Shown here: piece after piece, positions 1 through 9,393 of the stretch
How positions within the stretch are numbered: position 1 is the stretch's first letter
Layout: each line of letters begins with the position of its first letter
DNA from: Serratia ficaria
GTDB lineage: Bacteria; Pseudomonadota; Gammaproteobacteria; Enterobacterales; Enterobacteriaceae
Length of the DNA: 64,000 nt
Assembly: GCF_900187015.1 (NCBI RefSeq)
Contig: NZ_LT906479.1
Location: 3,906,001 to 3,970,000, forward strand
Direction of reading: 5' to 3'
Notes under the pieces: model-generated
Told to the model about the DNA's origin: nothing
Database searches by the model: none
Seen by the model: the letters and a program-made list of their open reading frames with translations, nothing else
Position numbers and translations under genes: made by a program

Positions 1-801
1 TTCGCCCTGTTGACCGCCCTGCTGTCGCCGGCGCAGATGCTCGACTGGGGCTGGCGCATTCCGTTCCTGCTCAGCCTGCTGCTGGTGATTGTCGGGCTGT
101 TCATTCGCCTGAAGATCGACGAGTCGCCGGTCTTCACCCAGATCCGCGCCACCAAGGCGGTGGAAAGCCGGCCGGTGGTGGAGGTGGCCCGCACCTACCC
201 CGGCCTGATCGGCAAAGGGGTGTGCGCCAAGCTGATCGAAGCCTGCGCCTTCGCCATGTTCACGGTGATCGTGCTGGCCTACGGCAAGGCTAACCACCTC
301 GATGAAAGCATTCTGCTGGAGGCGATGATCGTGGCGGTGGTGCTGGAAATTTTCGCCATCCCGCTGATGGGCCACCTTTCCGACCGGCTGGGCCGCAAAC
401 CGGTCTACATCGCCGGCGCGCTGCTGCAGGTGATCTGCATAGTGCCGTTCTTTATGGCCATCAACCTCGACAATTATTGGGTGACCCAGATCGCCATGAT
501 CCTGGTGCTGACGCTCGGCCACAGCATGTGTTACGCCCCGCAGGCGTCCTACTTCCCCGAGCTGTTCCCGACCCGCATTCGCTGCAGCGGCATCGCGCTG
601 ATCTGGCAGATCGGCTCGCTGATCGGCAGCGGCGTGCTCGGGCTGGTGGCGGTGAAAATCCTGCAGGTGACCGGCGGCCACTACTACGGCCTGGCGGGCT
701 ACATGATGGTGTTGGGGGTGGTGTCGGCCATCGGCCTGAGCCTGATGCCGGAAACCGCGCCGCAGCGGCGCAAACAGGAATATCAGGACTGGCATCATTA
801 A
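1..801 (+). CDS. MHS-family MFS transporter, C-terminal part (5' end outside window)
   Basis: The reading frame is open from base 1, so this is the C-terminal part of a gene that begins before the window. It encodes about 266 residues with some seven hydrophobic segments. The DESPVF motif follows a transmembrane segment, as in the metabolite:H+ symporter (ShiA/ProP-like) branch of the major facilitator superfamily, and GHLSDRLGRKP is the MFS loop motif between helices. By family it is a proton-coupled inner-membrane importer of a small organic acid or betaine-like solute; the substrate cannot be read from the sequence. An FCD/GntR regulator follows 98 bases downstream on the same strand and may control it. 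The TTG at base 10 is not a real start. Confidence 0.85.
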   Translation, partial: FALLTALLSPAQMLDWGWRIPFLLSLLLVIVGLFIRLKIDESPVFTQIRATKAVESRPVVEVARTYPGLIGKGVCAKLIEACAFAMFTVIVLAYGKANHLDESILLEAMIVAVVLEIFAIPLMGHLSDRLGRKPVYIAGALLQVICIVPFFMAINLDNYWVTQIAMILVLTLGHSMCYAPQASYFPELFPTRIRCSGIALIWQIGSLIGSGVLGLVAVKILQVTGGHYYGLAGYMMVLGVVSAIGLSLMPETAPQRRKQEYQDWHH

Positions 802-812
802 GTTGGCCTATT

Positions 813-837
813 CGGCGGGTGGATTTATCCACCCGCC
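813..837 (+). terminator. Perfect hairpin after the MHS transporter
   Basis: An 11-bp perfect GC-rich stem (CGGCGGGTGGA) with a TTTA loop starts 11 bases after the transporter stop codon. No good T-tract follows, so it may stabilise the 3' end or be a weak terminator. Confidence 0.45.
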
Positions 838-899
838 GTCAGACAATAATCTGCTAGTATGGTGGCATTCGAATTCCAGCCTGATGCCTGATTGACGCC

Positions 900-1586
900 A
901 TGTCTGAAACGTACAGTCTCACCAACACCGTCCCGGTCAACCAGCAGATCTACCGTTTCCTGCGCAAGGATATTGTCGACTGCAGCATTCCTCCCGGCAC
1001 CCTGCTGTCCGAGAAAGAGATCTCCACCCGTTTCAACGTTTCGCGCCAGCCGGTGCGCGAGGCCTTTATCAAGCTGGCGGAAGCCGGGCTGGTGCAGATC
1101 CTGCCGCAGCGCGGCACCTTCGTGATGAAGATCTCCGCCAAGCGGGTGGCCGACGGGCGTTTTATCCGCCAGGCGGTGGAGTGCGCCATCGTGCGCCGCG
1201 TGGCGCAGCGCATCACGCCCGAACAGCTGATGACGCTGGAGCATAATCTGCATCGCCAGGAGCTGGCGGCGCAGAACCGGCAAACGCGCGAATTTCTGGC
1301 GCTGGACGACGCGTTCCACCAGCTGCTGACCCAGTTCGCCGACTGCCCGCTGGCCTGGGAAACCATCGAAACCATCAAGGCCACCATGGACCGGGTGCGC
1401 TTCCTCAGCCTGAGCGAGGTCTCGCCGCCGGAAAGCCTGATCCAGCAACATTACCGCATTTACGCGGCGCTGAAGGCGCAGGACGCGGATGCCGCCGAGC
1501 GCGCCATCCACGAGCATCTGCAGGAGATGATCTATTCGATCACGCCGATCGCCCTGCAGAACACCGAGTGGTTCGAGGCAGAATAA
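900..1586 (+). CDS. GntR-family transcriptional regulator, FCD (FadR/VanR) subgroup
   Basis: A 228-residue one-component regulator. Residues about 10-75 form the winged helix GntR domain (LLSEKEISTRFNVSRQPVRE, then LVQILPQRGTFV as wing). Residues about 90-215 are an all-helical FCD ligand domain, whose family metal-binding pattern is visible as DDAFH near residue 140, an H in QQHYRIY and an H in EHLQEM near the end. FCD regulators usually respond to organic acids and often control an adjacent transporter or catabolic gene; the upstream MHS transporter is the obvious candidate target, by inference only. The ATG at 900 gives a full-length N-terminus. Confidence 0.88.
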   Translation: MSETYSLTNTVPVNQQIYRFLRKDIVDCSIPPGTLLSEKEISTRFNVSRQPVREAFIKLAEAGLVQILPQRGTFVMKISAKRVADGRFIRQAVECAIVRRVAQRITPEQLMTLEHNLHRQELAAQNRQTREFLALDDAFHQLLTQFADCPLAWETIETIKATMDRVRFLSLSEVSPPESLIQQHYRIYAALKAQDADAAERAIHEHLQEMIYSITPIALQNTEWFEAE

Positions 1587-1702
1587 TCAGTCAGTTATCC
1601 CGCCGGGAGCGATCGCTCCCGCGTATTTGGCCGCGCAAATGGCATTTCCTCTCAATCGCATCTATTGTTTCTCCTTGTCACAGCAAGTTCAGTAGTATCG
1701 CT

Positions 1703-1716
1703 TTAACGGCTTCAAT
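1703..1716 (-). promoter_or_regulatory. Candidate Cra (FruR) site upstream of fbaB
   Basis: Read on the minus strand, ATTGAAGCCGTTAA matches about 12 of 14 positions of the Cra consensus RSTGAAWCSNTHHW as I remember it. It lies about 75 bases upstream of fbaB, a gene associated with gluconeogenic growth. The match is by eye and could be chance. Confidence 0.3.
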
Positions 1717-1789
1717 CACCGCTTTTACTGCGCCGGTGGTCAGAGACCCTGGGCTGCCGGTGTATGAAAAGCTCAATCAGGAGTAAGTC

Positions 1790-2839
1790 ATGACTGATAT
1801 AGCACAGTTGTTAGGAAAGGAAGCGGAAGACCTGTTGCAACACCGCTGTACCACTATCCCCGCCGAAAACCTGTACCTGCCGGGCGCCGACTTCGTCGAC
1901 CGGATCATGATTGATAACAACCGCCCCAATACCGTACTGCGCTCGATGCAAACCCTGCTCAACCACGGCCGCCTGGCCGGCACCGGCTACCTGTCGATCC
2001 TGCCGGTCGATCAGGGCATCGAGCACTCCGCCGGCGCGTCGTTCGCCGCCAACCCGCTGTATTTCGATCCGAAAAACATCGTTGAGCTGGCGATCGAGGC
2101 CGGCTGCAACTGCGTGGCCTCCACCTACGGCGTACTGGCGTCCGTCTCGCGCCGCTATGCCCACAAGATCCCGTTCCTGGTCAAGCTGAACCACAACGAA
2201 ACCCTGAGCTACCCGACCCAGTACGACCAGACCCTGTACGCCAGCGTCGAGCAGGCGTTCGACATGGGCGCGGTGGCGGTCGGCGCCACCATTTACTTCG
2301 GCTCCGAGCAGTCGCGCCGCCAGATTGAAGAGATCTCTGCCGCCTTCGAGCGCGCGCACGAGCTGGGCATGGTCACCGTGCTGTGGGCCTACCTGCGCAA
2401 CCCGGCGTTCAACAAGGACGGCGTGGACTACCACTCCAGCGCCGACCTGACCGGCCAGGCCAACCATATCGCCGCCACCATCGGCGCCGATATCGTCAAA
2501 CAGAAAATGGCGGAAAACAACGGCGGCTACCGCGCGGTGAAATTCGGCTATACCGATGACCGCGTCTACAGCAAGCTGACCAGCGATCATCCGATAGATC
2601 TGGTGCGTTACCAGTTGGCCAACTGCTACATGGGCCGCGCCGGGCTGATCAACTCCGGCGGCGCCGCCGGTGAAAACGACCTGCAGGAATCGGTGCGCAC
2701 CGCGGTCATCAACAAACGCGCCGGCGGCATGGGCCTGATCCTGGGACGCAAAGCGTTCAAGAAATCGATGACAGAGGGCGTGGCGCTGATCAATGCGGTG
2801 CAGGACGCCTATCTGGACAAGCAGGTCACCATTGCCTGA
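1790..2839 (+). CDS. fbaB: Fructose-bisphosphate aldolase, class I
   Basis: A 349-residue protein nearly collinear with E. coli FbaB, from [10 protein letters not shown] at the start to the [10 protein letters not shown] tail. It reversibly cleaves fructose-1,6-bisphosphate to glyceraldehyde-3-phosphate and dihydroxyacetone phosphate in the cytoplasm through a Schiff-base lysine; the lysine-containing segment is [14 protein letters not shown] near residue 240. It belongs to the DhnA-type class I aldolases, unrelated in mechanism to the zinc enzyme FbaA. The start at 1790 follows AGGAGTAAGTC, a good ribosome binding site. It is monocistronic, with its own terminator. Confidence 0.96.
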   Translation: MTDIAQLLGKEAEDLLQHRCTTIPAENLYLPGADFVDRIMIDNNRPNTVLRSMQTLLNHGRLAGTGYLSILPVDQGIEHSAGASFAANPLYFDPKNIVELAIEAGCNCVASTYGVLASVSRRYAHKIPFLVKLNHNETLSYPTQYDQTLYASVEQAFDMGAVAVGATIYFGSEQSRRQIEEISAAFERAHELGMVTVLWAYLRNPAFNKDGVDYHSSADLTGQANHIAATIGADIVKQKMAENNGGYRAVKFGYTDDRVYSKLTSDHPIDLVRYQLANCYMGRAGLINSGGAAGENDLQESVRTAVINKRAGGMGLILGRKAFKKSMTEGVALINAVQDAYLDKQVTIA

Positions 2840-2861
2840 GCCTGGCGACGCGCGGGTTCCC

Positions 2862-2886
2862 AGCCCGGTTCGCCGGGCTTTTTTGT
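2862..2886 (+). terminator. Rho-independent terminator of fbaB
   Basis: A hairpin AGCCCGG-TTCG-CCGGGCT followed by TTTTTTGTG, 22 bases after the fbaB stop codon. Confidence 0.85.
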
Positions 2887-2920
2887 GCCCGCTCGCCGCT
2901 CCCCCCTCGGTAAAACTTCC

Positions 2921-2972
2921 TTTCCTTTCGATTTAATCTTTCAAAATAAAATATTTATCTTTCAAACTGTGA
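2921..2972 (+). promoter_or_regulatory. srl operon control region: direct repeats and CRP-like half site
   Basis: The 10-base element ATCTTTCAAA occurs at 2936-2945 and again at 2957-2966, exactly 21 bases apart, or two helical turns. Further TTTC motifs lie at 2921 and 2926. DeoR-family repressors typically bind TTTC-containing direct repeats, so this is a plausible SrlR operator. It runs straight into TGTGATC at 2968, a good left half of a CRP site with a poor right half. The region is AT-rich, ahead of srlA. Confidence 0.45.
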
Positions 2973-3073
2973 TCTATTTAAAACAAATGGCCGCATAAAG
3001 CCACTACTGTAAGGCCCATGGCGACAGAGCCGCGTTTAGCTCCAGGCCATGCCATCCATTACAGGAGAAAAAA

Positions 3074-3622
3074 ATGATTGATCTAATCACCCACGGCGCC
3101 GAATGGTTTATCGGCCTGTTTCAGAAAGGCGGTGAAGTGTTTGTCGGCATGGTGACCGGAATTTTACCTTTGTTGATCAGCCTGTTGGTTATCATGAACG
3201 CGCTGATCAAATTTGTCGGCCAGGAACGTATTGAACGATTGGCGCAGCGCTGCGCGGGCAACCCGGTCTCGCGCTATCTGCTGCTGCCGCTGATCGGCAC
3301 CTTTGTCTTCTGCAACCCGATGACCCTCAGCCTGGGGCGATTCATGCCGGAGAAATACAAGCCCAGCTACTACGCCGCGGCCTCTTACAGCTGCCACTCG
3401 ATGAACGGTCTGTTTCCGCACATCAACCCCGGCGAGCTGTTCGTGTACCTCGGCATCGCCAGCGGCCTCACCACCCTCGGCCTGCCGCTCGGCCCGCTGG
3501 CGGTGAGCTATTTCCTGGTGGGTCTGTTCACCAACTTCTTCCGCGGCTGGATCACCGACCTCACCACCAGCCTGTTCGAACGCAAGATGGGCATCCGCCT
3601 GGATCGCCAGGTGCAACTTTAA
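3074..3622 (+). CDS. srlA: PTS glucitol/sorbitol transporter subunit IIC
   Basis: A 182-residue membrane protein with hydrophobic segments at about residues 25-50, 68-90 and 130-160, matching the EIIC (GutA) family in length and in sequence such as GKxxRxARxC-region equivalents and [16 protein letters not shown]. Together with SrlE it forms the inner-membrane channel that imports sorbitol with phosphorylation to sorbitol-6-phosphate. An AGGAGAAAAAA ribosome binding site precedes the ATG. It is the first gene of the srl operon; srlE follows after 14 bases. Confidence 0.94.
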   Translation: MIDLITHGAEWFIGLFQKGGEVFVGMVTGILPLLISLLVIMNALIKFVGQERIERLAQRCAGNPVSRYLLLPLIGTFVFCNPMTLSLGRFMPEKYKPSYYAAASYSCHSMNGLFPHINPGELFVYLGIASGLTTLGLPLGPLAVSYFLVGLFTNFFRGWITDLTTSLFERKMGIRLDRQVQL

Positions 3623-3636
3623 TCGTGGAGCGCAGC

Positions 3637-4608
3637 ATGAGTGCTTATATCCGTATTGAAAAAGGCGCCAGCGGCTGGGGCGGCCCGTTAGAGCTGCCGA
3701 TCGAGCCCGGCAAGAAAGTGGTGTACATCACCGCCGGCACCCGGCCTTCGATCGTCGATCGCCTCAGCGAATTGACCGGCTGGCCCGCCGTCGACGGTTT
3801 CAAGGAAGGCGAACCGCCGGCGGAAGAGATCGGCGTGGCGGTGATCGACTGCGGCGGCACCCTGCGCTGCGGCCTGTATCCGAAGCGCCGCATTCCGACG
3901 GTCAACATTCACGCCACCGGCCAGTCCGGCCCGCTGGCGCAGTTTATCCTCGAAGACATTTACGTTTCCGGCGTGCGCGACCACAACATCAGCCGGGTGG
4001 AAAGCGGCCCCGCGGCGGCCGCGCAGGCGGCGCCCAAGGCCCGCGAGTACGACGCCGGCAAGAAGATCACCGAACAGAGCGACGGCCTGCTGGCCAAGGT
4101 CGGCATGGGCATGGGCTCGGTGGTGGCGGTGTTCTTCCAGGCCGGGCGCGACACCATAGATACGGTGCTGAAGACCATTTTGCCGTTTATGGCGTTCGTC
4201 TCGGCCCTGATCGGCATCATCATGGCCTCCGGCCTCGGGGACTTTATCGCCCACGGCCTGACGCCGCTGGCCAACAGCCCGATCGGGCTGGTGACGCTGG
4301 CGCTGATCTGTTCATTTCCGCTGCTGTCGCCGTTCCTCGGCCCCGGCGCGGTGATCGCCCAGGTGATCGGCGTGCTGGTCGGGGTGCAGATCGGCCTCGG
4401 CCATATCCCGCCGCAGCTGGCGCTGCCCGCGCTGTTCGCCATCAACGCACAGGCGGCCTGCGACTTCATTCCGGTCGGTCTGTCGCTGGCGGAAGCCAAG
4501 CAGGACACCGTGCGGGTCGGCGTGCCTTCGGTGTTGGTCGGGCGCTTTCTGACCGGCGCGCCGACGGTGCTGCTGGCCTGGGCCGCTTCGGCCTTCATTT
4601 ACCAATAA
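3637..4608 (+). CDS. srlE: PTS glucitol/sorbitol transporter subunit IIB (IIBC)
   Basis: A 323-residue protein. Residues about 1-120 are the cytoplasmic IIB domain, with the likely phospho-acceptor cysteine in [13 protein letters not shown]; residues about 160-320 carry several membrane segments and the conserved [15 protein letters not shown] stretch. It takes phosphate from SrlB and gives it to sorbitol during transport. I chose the ATG at 3637, which has GGAG seven bases upstream, over the GTG at 3625, which lacks a site and would add MERS. Confidence 0.94.
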   Translation: MSAYIRIEKGASGWGGPLELPIEPGKKVVYITAGTRPSIVDRLSELTGWPAVDGFKEGEPPAEEIGVAVIDCGGTLRCGLYPKRRIPTVNIHATGQSGPLAQFILEDIYVSGVRDHNISRVESGPAAAAQAAPKAREYDAGKKITEQSDGLLAKVGMGMGSVVAVFFQAGRDTIDTVLKTILPFMAFVSALIGIIMASGLGDFIAHGLTPLANSPIGLVTLALICSFPLLSPFLGPGAVIAQVIGVLVGVQIGLGHIPPQLALPALFAINAQAACDFIPVGLSLAEAKQDTVRVGVPSVLVGRFLTGAPTVLLAWAASAFIYQ

Positions 4609-4630
4609 GTTGCCTTGCAGGGAGAACCTC

Positions 4631-4993
4631 ATGCACACCATTTTCCACACCACCATCACGCAGATCGGCGACTGCGCCCGCGATGCGCTGCAGGACGACA
4701 TGCTGATCACCTTCCGTGAAGGCGCGCCGGCGGACATCGAAGCGTTCTGCTTTATCCACCGGCACGGCGCGACCACCGGCGAACTGCAGGCCGGCGGCGT
4801 GATGGAGCTGGCGCAGCGGCGCTACGCCATCACCGCCGTCGGCAGCGTCGCCACCCAGAACCTGCGTGAGCTGGGGCACGTCACCGTGCGCTTCGACGGT
4901 GAAAGCCAGGCCGAATTTCCGGGTTCGATCCACGTATCCGGCCCAACGCCGGCCGATATTCCGGTCGGCAGCACGCTGTCATTTATCGCATAA
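4631..4993 (+). CDS. srlB: PTS glucitol/sorbitol transporter subunit IIA
   Basis: A 120-residue soluble EIIA of the glucitol type. It receives phosphate from HPr and passes it to SrlE. The phospho-histidine of the family lies in the FCFIHRHG region near residue 42. The ATG at 4631 is chosen because GGAGAACCTC lies directly before it; an in-frame ATG at 4610 would add seven residues without a ribosome binding site. It is followed 10 bases later by srlD. Confidence 0.93.
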   Translation: MHTIFHTTITQIGDCARDALQDDMLITFREGAPADIEAFCFIHRHGATTGELQAGGVMELAQRRYAITAVGSVATQNLRELGHVTVRFDGESQAEFPGSIHVSGPTPADIPVGSTLSFIA

Positions 4994-5003
4994 GGAGTAG
5001 AGC

Positions 5004-5783
5004 ATGTCTGAAGTAGCTGTAGTGATTGGCGGCGGCCAAACGTTAGGCGCATTTTTATCTCACGGCCTGGCGCAAGCGGGCTACCGCGTGGCGGTGGCCG
5101 ATTTGAACGCCGACAACGCCCACCGGGTGGCGCAGCAGATTAACGACGAATACGGCGCCGGCAGCGCCTGCGGCTTCCAGGCCGACGCCACCGATGAACG
5201 GAGCGTGATTGCGCTGGCGGCGGCGGTCGACCGGCAGTTCGGCCAAACCCATTTGCTGGTGTACAGCGCCGGCATCGCCAAGGCGGCGCCGATCACCGAC
5301 TTTTTGCTGGGCGACTTCGACCGCTCGCTGCAGGTCAACCTGGTGGGTTATTTCCTCTGCGCCCGCGAGTTTTCCCGCCTGATGATCCGCGACGGCATCG
5401 CCGGGCGCATCATTCAAATCAACTCCAAATCCGGCAAAGTGGGCAGCAAGCACAATGCCGGCTACAGCGCGGCCAAGTTCGGCGGCGTGGGGCTGACGCA
5501 GTCGCTGGCGCTCGATCTGGCGGATTACGGCATCACCGTGCATTCGCTGATGCTCGGTAACCTGTTGAAGTCGCCGATGTTCCAGTCGCTGCTGCCGCAG
5601 TACGCGCAAAAGCTGGGCATCGAGCCGGACCAGGTCGAGAAATACTACACCGACAAAGTGCCGCTGAAGCGCGGCTGCGACTACCAGGACGTGCTGAATA
5701 CCCTGCTGTTCTACGCCAGCGACAAGGCGTCGTATTGCACCGGTCAATCGATCAACATCACCGGCGGCCAGATAATGTTCTGA
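5004..5783 (+). CDS. srlD: Sorbitol-6-phosphate 2-dehydrogenase
   Basis: A 259-residue classical short-chain dehydrogenase. The NAD-binding glycine motif is at residues about 8-16 (IGGGQTLGA), followed by an acidic residue for NAD preference in ADLNADN. The catalytic Ser/Tyr/Lys are in QINSKSGKVGS and YSAAKFG near residues 145-160. It oxidises sorbitol-6-phosphate to fructose-6-phosphate, feeding glycolysis. AAGGAGTAGAGC precedes the ATG. Its position directly after the PTS subunits fixes the assignment. Confidence 0.95.
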   Translation: MSEVAVVIGGGQTLGAFLSHGLAQAGYRVAVADLNADNAHRVAQQINDEYGAGSACGFQADATDERSVIALAAAVDRQFGQTHLLVYSAGIAKAAPITDFLLGDFDRSLQVNLVGYFLCAREFSRLMIRDGIAGRIIQINSKSGKVGSKHNAGYSAAKFGGVGLTQSLALDLADYGITVHSLMLGNLLKSPMFQSLLPQYAQKLGIEPDQVEKYYTDKVPLKRGCDYQDVLNTLLFYASDKASYCTGQSINITGGQIMF

Positions 5784-5829
5784 CGCCCGCACCGCCCCCC
5801 GCACCTCAACGGGGGGCTACGGAGGCTTT

Positions 5830-6186
5830 ATGACTCAAGCATTGATTCTCTTCGCGGTGCTGGCCTGGCTGCTGCAAATCGCCCTCGGCTGGTGGCAGCT
5901 GCGGCGCTTCAACCGCGCCTTCGATCGCCTGTGCCGGCTCGGCGCCGTCGGCGTGGGGCGCTCCGGCGGCCGTTTCCGCCCGCGGGTGGTGCTGGCGCTG
6001 GCCTTCGACGCCGATCGCCGGGTATGCGGCAGCATGCTGATGCGCGGCCTGACCATCTTCGCCCGGCCGCAGCCGCTGGCGCATCTGCACGGCCTGCATC
6101 AGCGGGATTTGCGCCCGGATGTGATCTTCCCCGAGGATCGCGCATGCCGGTCTGCACTATCGTTAGCGATTGCACCCAAATCATGA
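5830..6186 (+). CDS. srlM: Glucitol operon activator GutM/SrlM
   Basis: A 118-residue protein resembling E. coli GutM: an N-terminal membrane segment (residues about 5-20), then RFNRAFDRL, VGVGRSGGRFRPRVV, and the family-typical ARPQPLAHLHGLHQRDLRPDVIFPED. In E. coli it activates srl expression, opposing SrlR; the biochemical mode is not clear. GGAGGCTTT precedes the ATG. The C-terminal dozen residues are less conserved than the rest. Confidence 0.9.
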   Translation: MTQALILFAVLAWLLQIALGWWQLRRFNRAFDRLCRLGAVGVGRSGGRFRPRVVLALAFDADRRVCGSMLMRGLTIFARPQPLAHLHGLHQRDLRPDVIFPEDRACRSALSLAIAPKS

Positions 6187-6269
6187 TATTTTCACATTAA
6201 AAGACATTACCTTTCATATTGAATTATTCGCTGAGGGGAAATGCTCAACTCTTGTGAACGGGAATCGCG

Positions 6270-7043
6270 ATGAAACCAAAGCAGCGGCAGGCCGCTATCC
6301 TTGAATATCTGCAGCGGCATGGCAAAACGGCAGTGGACGCCCTGGCCGAGCATTTCTCCACCACCGGCACCACCATTCGCAAGGACCTCACCCTGCTGGA
6401 AGACGAAGGTGAAGTGATCCGCACCTACGGCGGCGTGGTGCTCAGCCGCGACGACGGCGACCAGCCGATCGACCGAAAAACCCACATCAATACCGAAAAG
6501 AAACGCCAGATCGCCTATGCCGCCATCAAACTGATCGACGACGGCGATTCGCTGATCTTCGACGCCGGCAGCACGGTGCTGCAGATGGTGCCGCATCTGG
6601 CGCAGTTCAATAACATCACGGTGATGACCAACAGCCTGACCATCGTCAATGCGCTGGTGGAGCTGGATAACGATCAGACTATCCTGATGCCCGGCGGCAC
6701 CTACCGCAAAAAATCGGCGTCGTTCCACGGCAGCCTGGCGGAGTCGGCCTTCCAGCAGTTCAGCTTCGACAAGCTGTTCATCGGCGCGGACGGCGTCGAC
6801 CTCAACGCCGGCGTCACCACCTTCAACGAGGTGCACAACGTCAGCAAGGCGATGTGCGAGGCCGCCGGGCGCATTGTTTTGCTGGTGGATTCGTCGAAGT
6901 TCGGCCGCAAAAGCCCGAACGTGGTGTGCGATTTGGGCGCCGTCGACACGCTGATCACCGATAAAGACATCAATCCGGACTATCTCGCCGCATTGCAGGC
7001 AAAAGGCATCAATATCATTCTGGTAGGAGACCCCGATGAGTAA
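6270..7043 (+). CDS. srlR: DeoR-family sorbitol operon repressor
   Basis: A 257-residue repressor. Residues about 6-57 are the DeoR helix-turn-helix ([20 protein letters not shown], then [13 protein letters not shown]). The rest is the sugar-phosphate sensing DeoRC domain, with [10 protein letters not shown] and FIGADGVD as landmarks. By family knowledge it represses the srl operon and is released by a sorbitol-derived phosphate. It ends 8 bases inside gutQ, implying translational coupling. The 83-base gap to srlM may contain an internal promoter. Confidence 0.93.
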   Translation: MKPKQRQAAILEYLQRHGKTAVDALAEHFSTTGTTIRKDLTLLEDEGEVIRTYGGVVLSRDDGDQPIDRKTHINTEKKRQIAYAAIKLIDDGDSLIFDAGSTVLQMVPHLAQFNNITVMTNSLTIVNALVELDNDQTILMPGGTYRKKSASFHGSLAESAFQQFSFDKLFIGADGVDLNAGVTTFNEVHNVSKAMCEAAGRIVLLVDSSKFGRKSPNVVCDLGAVDTLITDKDINPDYLAALQAKGINIILVGDPDE

Positions 7044-8007
7044 CGCGAACGCCCTGATCACCTTCGCCCGCGAAACGCTGGAAATCGAGCTGACCGAAGC
7101 GCAGCGCCTGCTGGCGCGGCTGGACGACAACTTCGTCTGCGCCTGCGAACTGCTGCTGAACTGCCGCGGCAAGGCGGTGATTTCCGGCATCGGCAAATCC
7201 GGCCACATCGGCAAGAAGATCGCCGCTTCGCTGGCCAGCACCGGCACCCCGTCGTTCTTCGTTCACCCGGCGGAGGCGCTGCACGGCGATCTCGGCATGA
7301 TCGGCGCCGACGATGTGGTGGTGTTTATCTCTTACTCCGGCCGCGCCAAAGAGCTGGATCTGATCCTGCCGCTGTTGGCGGAAAACGGCATTCCGGTGAT
7401 CGCCATCACCGGCGGCAAAGAGTCGCCGCTGGCGCAGGGCGCAGCCTGCGTGCTGGACATCAGCGTGGAGCGCGAAGCCTGCCCGATGGGGCTGGCGCCC
7501 ACCTCCAGCGCGGTGAATACCCTGATGATGGGCGACGCGCTGGCGATGGCGTTGATGCGCCAACGCGGTTTCAACGCCGAGGACTTTGCCCGCTCGCACC
7601 CGGGCGGCAGCCTGGGCGCACGCCTGCTGAACCGGGTGCATCACCTGATGCGCACCGGCGATCGCCTGCCGAAGGTCAGCGAAAGCGCCAACGTGATGGA
7701 GGCGATGCTGGAACTGAGCCGCACCGGGCTGGGGCTGGTGGCGGTATGTGATGCGCAGCGGAAGGTGGTGGGGGTATTTACCGACGGCGACCTGCGCCGC
7801 TGGCTGGTGAAGGGCAACAGCCTGCAGGATGCGCTGAGCCCGGCGATCACCCGCCCCGGCTACCGGCTGCCGGAACAGTGGCGCGCCGGCGAAGCGCTGG
7901 AGGCCCTGCACGAACAGCATATCAGCGCCGCGCCGGTGGTCGACCTGGAGGGCGTGCTGGTGGGCGCCATCAACCTGCACGATCTGCATCAGGCCGGCAT
8001 CGGCTGA
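7036..8007 (+). CDS. gutQ: D-arabinose 5-phosphate isomerase GutQ
   Basis: A 323-residue protein: an SIS sugar-isomerase domain at residues about 35-170 ([21 protein letters not shown], then SYSGRAKEL) and two CBS domains at about 205-320. It interconverts ribulose-5-phosphate and arabinose-5-phosphate, a Kdo precursor, and is a paralogue of KdsD. Its place at the end of the srl operon is as in E. coli, and the start overlaps srlR by 8 bases. AGGAGACCCCG is the ribosome binding site. Confidence 0.94.
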   Translation: MSNANALITFARETLEIELTEAQRLLARLDDNFVCACELLLNCRGKAVISGIGKSGHIGKKIAASLASTGTPSFFVHPAEALHGDLGMIGADDVVVFISYSGRAKELDLILPLLAENGIPVIAITGGKESPLAQGAACVLDISVEREACPMGLAPTSSAVNTLMMGDALAMALMRQRGFNAEDFARSHPGGSLGARLLNRVHHLMRTGDRLPKVSESANVMEAMLELSRTGLGLVAVCDAQRKVVGVFTDGDLRRWLVKGNSLQDALSPAITRPGYRLPEQWRAGEALEALHEQHISAAPVVDLEGVLVGAINLHDLHQAGIG

Positions 8008-8047
8008 CTCCCGGGCATGGGGCGCGGCGAACCGCGCCCCTGCGGGG

Positions 8048-8506
8048 TTACTTCCAGTCGGGATTATCCTCGAACTGTTTCTTCAGCAACGCCTTGATGT
8101 CATCGTTCGGCTTGCCGAGCCACTGATAGCGGGCGTATTTCTTCGGATGATCGATAGCCTCTGGCCGGTTTTCCACCTCGACGCGCACGCCCCAGGCCTG
8201 CGATTTGTCCTCTTTGAACGCCACGATCAAAAAGTTGTTGGCGCAGTCATGCGGCTTGCACAGGTTGCCCACCAGATAGTTCTGCCCCTGCCAGCTCAGG
8301 CTCTGCGCCGGCGTCGAGGTGCCGATGCCCTTGCGCGCCCAACCCGGCAGCCTGGCCTGCCCCTTCATCATATTCTGCCAGCTGGTTTGATAACCCGGCT
8401 GCTGGATCACGTCCGAGGTGGTGACGATCTGCTGGGCGAAGCCGCCCGCGCTGAAGCTGAGTAACGCGCCGAAAACGGCGCTGCGGAGTGCACGTTGTCC
8501 TGTCAT
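8048..8506 (-). CDS. ivy: C-type lysozyme inhibitor, Ivy family
   Basis: A 152-residue periplasmic protein with a signal peptide (residues 1-24, cut likely after GGFA). The inhibitory loop CKPHDC at residues 83-88, with both cysteines, is the Ivy signature; its histidine plugs the active site of vertebrate C-type lysozyme. The C-terminus ends in the family-like FEDNPDWK. GGAGAAGGG precedes the ATG. It protects the cell wall from host lysozyme. It is transcribed alone, towards gutQ. Confidence 0.93.
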   Translation of the reverse strand: MTGQRALRSAVFGALLSFSAGGFAQQIVTTSDVIQQPGYQTSWQNMMKGQARLPGWARKGIGTSTPAQSLSWQGQNYLVGNLCKPHDCANNFLIVAFKEDKSQAWGVRVEVENRPEAIDHPKKYARYQWLGKPNDDIKALLKKQFEDNPDWK

Positions 8507-8592
8507 GGCCCTTCTCCCTTGTTGAGTCCGATCACGCCCGGCGGCGGCCGGGCCTGGATCCAGTCAGACCACAACGACGGCGAAAAGTTGGA

Positions 8593-9393
8593 TCACCACC
8601 AGGCGTGGAAATGATGCACCGGCCCGATGCCGTGCCCCACTTCCAGCGTATCCGCCTGCTGCAGCGCCTTTTGCAGATAGTCCTTGGCGGCGGCGACGGT
8701 CGCCGCCCAGTCATCGTGACGCGGGCGCAGCGCGGCCAACGCCGCCGACAGCGTGCAGCCGGTACCGTGCGTATGGCGAGTGGCGACGCGCGGCGCGGTA
8801 AAGCGTTGCTCCTGCCCGGCGGCAAACAGCCAGTCCGGGCTTTCGCTTTCGCTCAGGTGGCCGCCCTTCATCAGCACCGCCTGGCAGCCCATCGCCAGCA
8901 GCGCCCGCCCCTGCTCGCGCATCTGCCGCTCGTTTTCCGCCGGGGCGCACTCCAGCAACGCCGCCGCTTCAGGCAGGTTCGGCGTGATGATCGACACCAA
9001 CGGCAGCAGCTCGCGACGGATCGAGTCCACCGCCTCCGGCGCCAGCAGCGGATCGCCGCTTTTCGCCAGCATCACGGTATCCAGCACCACAAACGCCGGC
9101 CGATAATGGCGCAGCCGCTCGGCCACCGCCTGCACGATCGCCGCGTTGGCCAACATGCCAATTTTGGCGCTGTCGATGCGCAGGTCGCTGAACACCGAAT
9201 CCAGCTGGGCGGCAACGAACGCCGGTTCAATCTGGTAAACCGACTGCACGCCGCGGGTATTTTGCGCCACCAGCGCGGTGATCGCCGAGGCGCCGTACGC
9301 GCCCAGCGCCGAGAAGGTTTTCAGATCGGCCTGAATGCCGGCGCCGCCGCTGGGATCGGTGCCGGCGATGGTCAAAGCGTTGATGCGTTTCAT
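8593..9393 (-). CDS. thiD: Hydroxymethylpyrimidine / phosphomethylpyrimidine kinase
   Basis: A 266-residue ribokinase-fold enzyme. [20 protein letters not shown] at residues 8-27 is the ThiD signature, and [14 protein letters not shown] near residue 210 holds the catalytic aspartate/anion-hole region of the fold (here HGTGC). It phosphorylates HMP twice to HMP-PP for thiamine synthesis and salvage. The start overlaps the thiM stop by 4 bases, so it is the second gene of a thiM-thiD operon under the TPP riboswitch. Confidence 0.95.
   Translation of the reverse strand: MKRINALTIAGTDPSGGAGIQADLKTFSALGAYGASAITALVAQNTRGVQSVYQIEPAFVAAQLDSVFSDLRIDSAKIGMLANAAIVQAVAERLRHYRPAFVVLDTVMLAKSGDPLLAPEAVDSIRRELLPLVSIITPNLPEAAALLECAPAENERQMREQGRALLAMGCQAVLMKGGHLSESESPDWLFAAGQEQRFTAPRVATRHTHGTGCTLSAALAALRPRHDDWAATVAAAKDYLQKALQQADTLEVGHGIGPVHHFHAWW

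Noticed and set aside
3625..3636. GTG start for srlE
   Set aside because: The ATG at 3637 has a well-spaced GGAG and matches the family start; the GTG has no upstream site.
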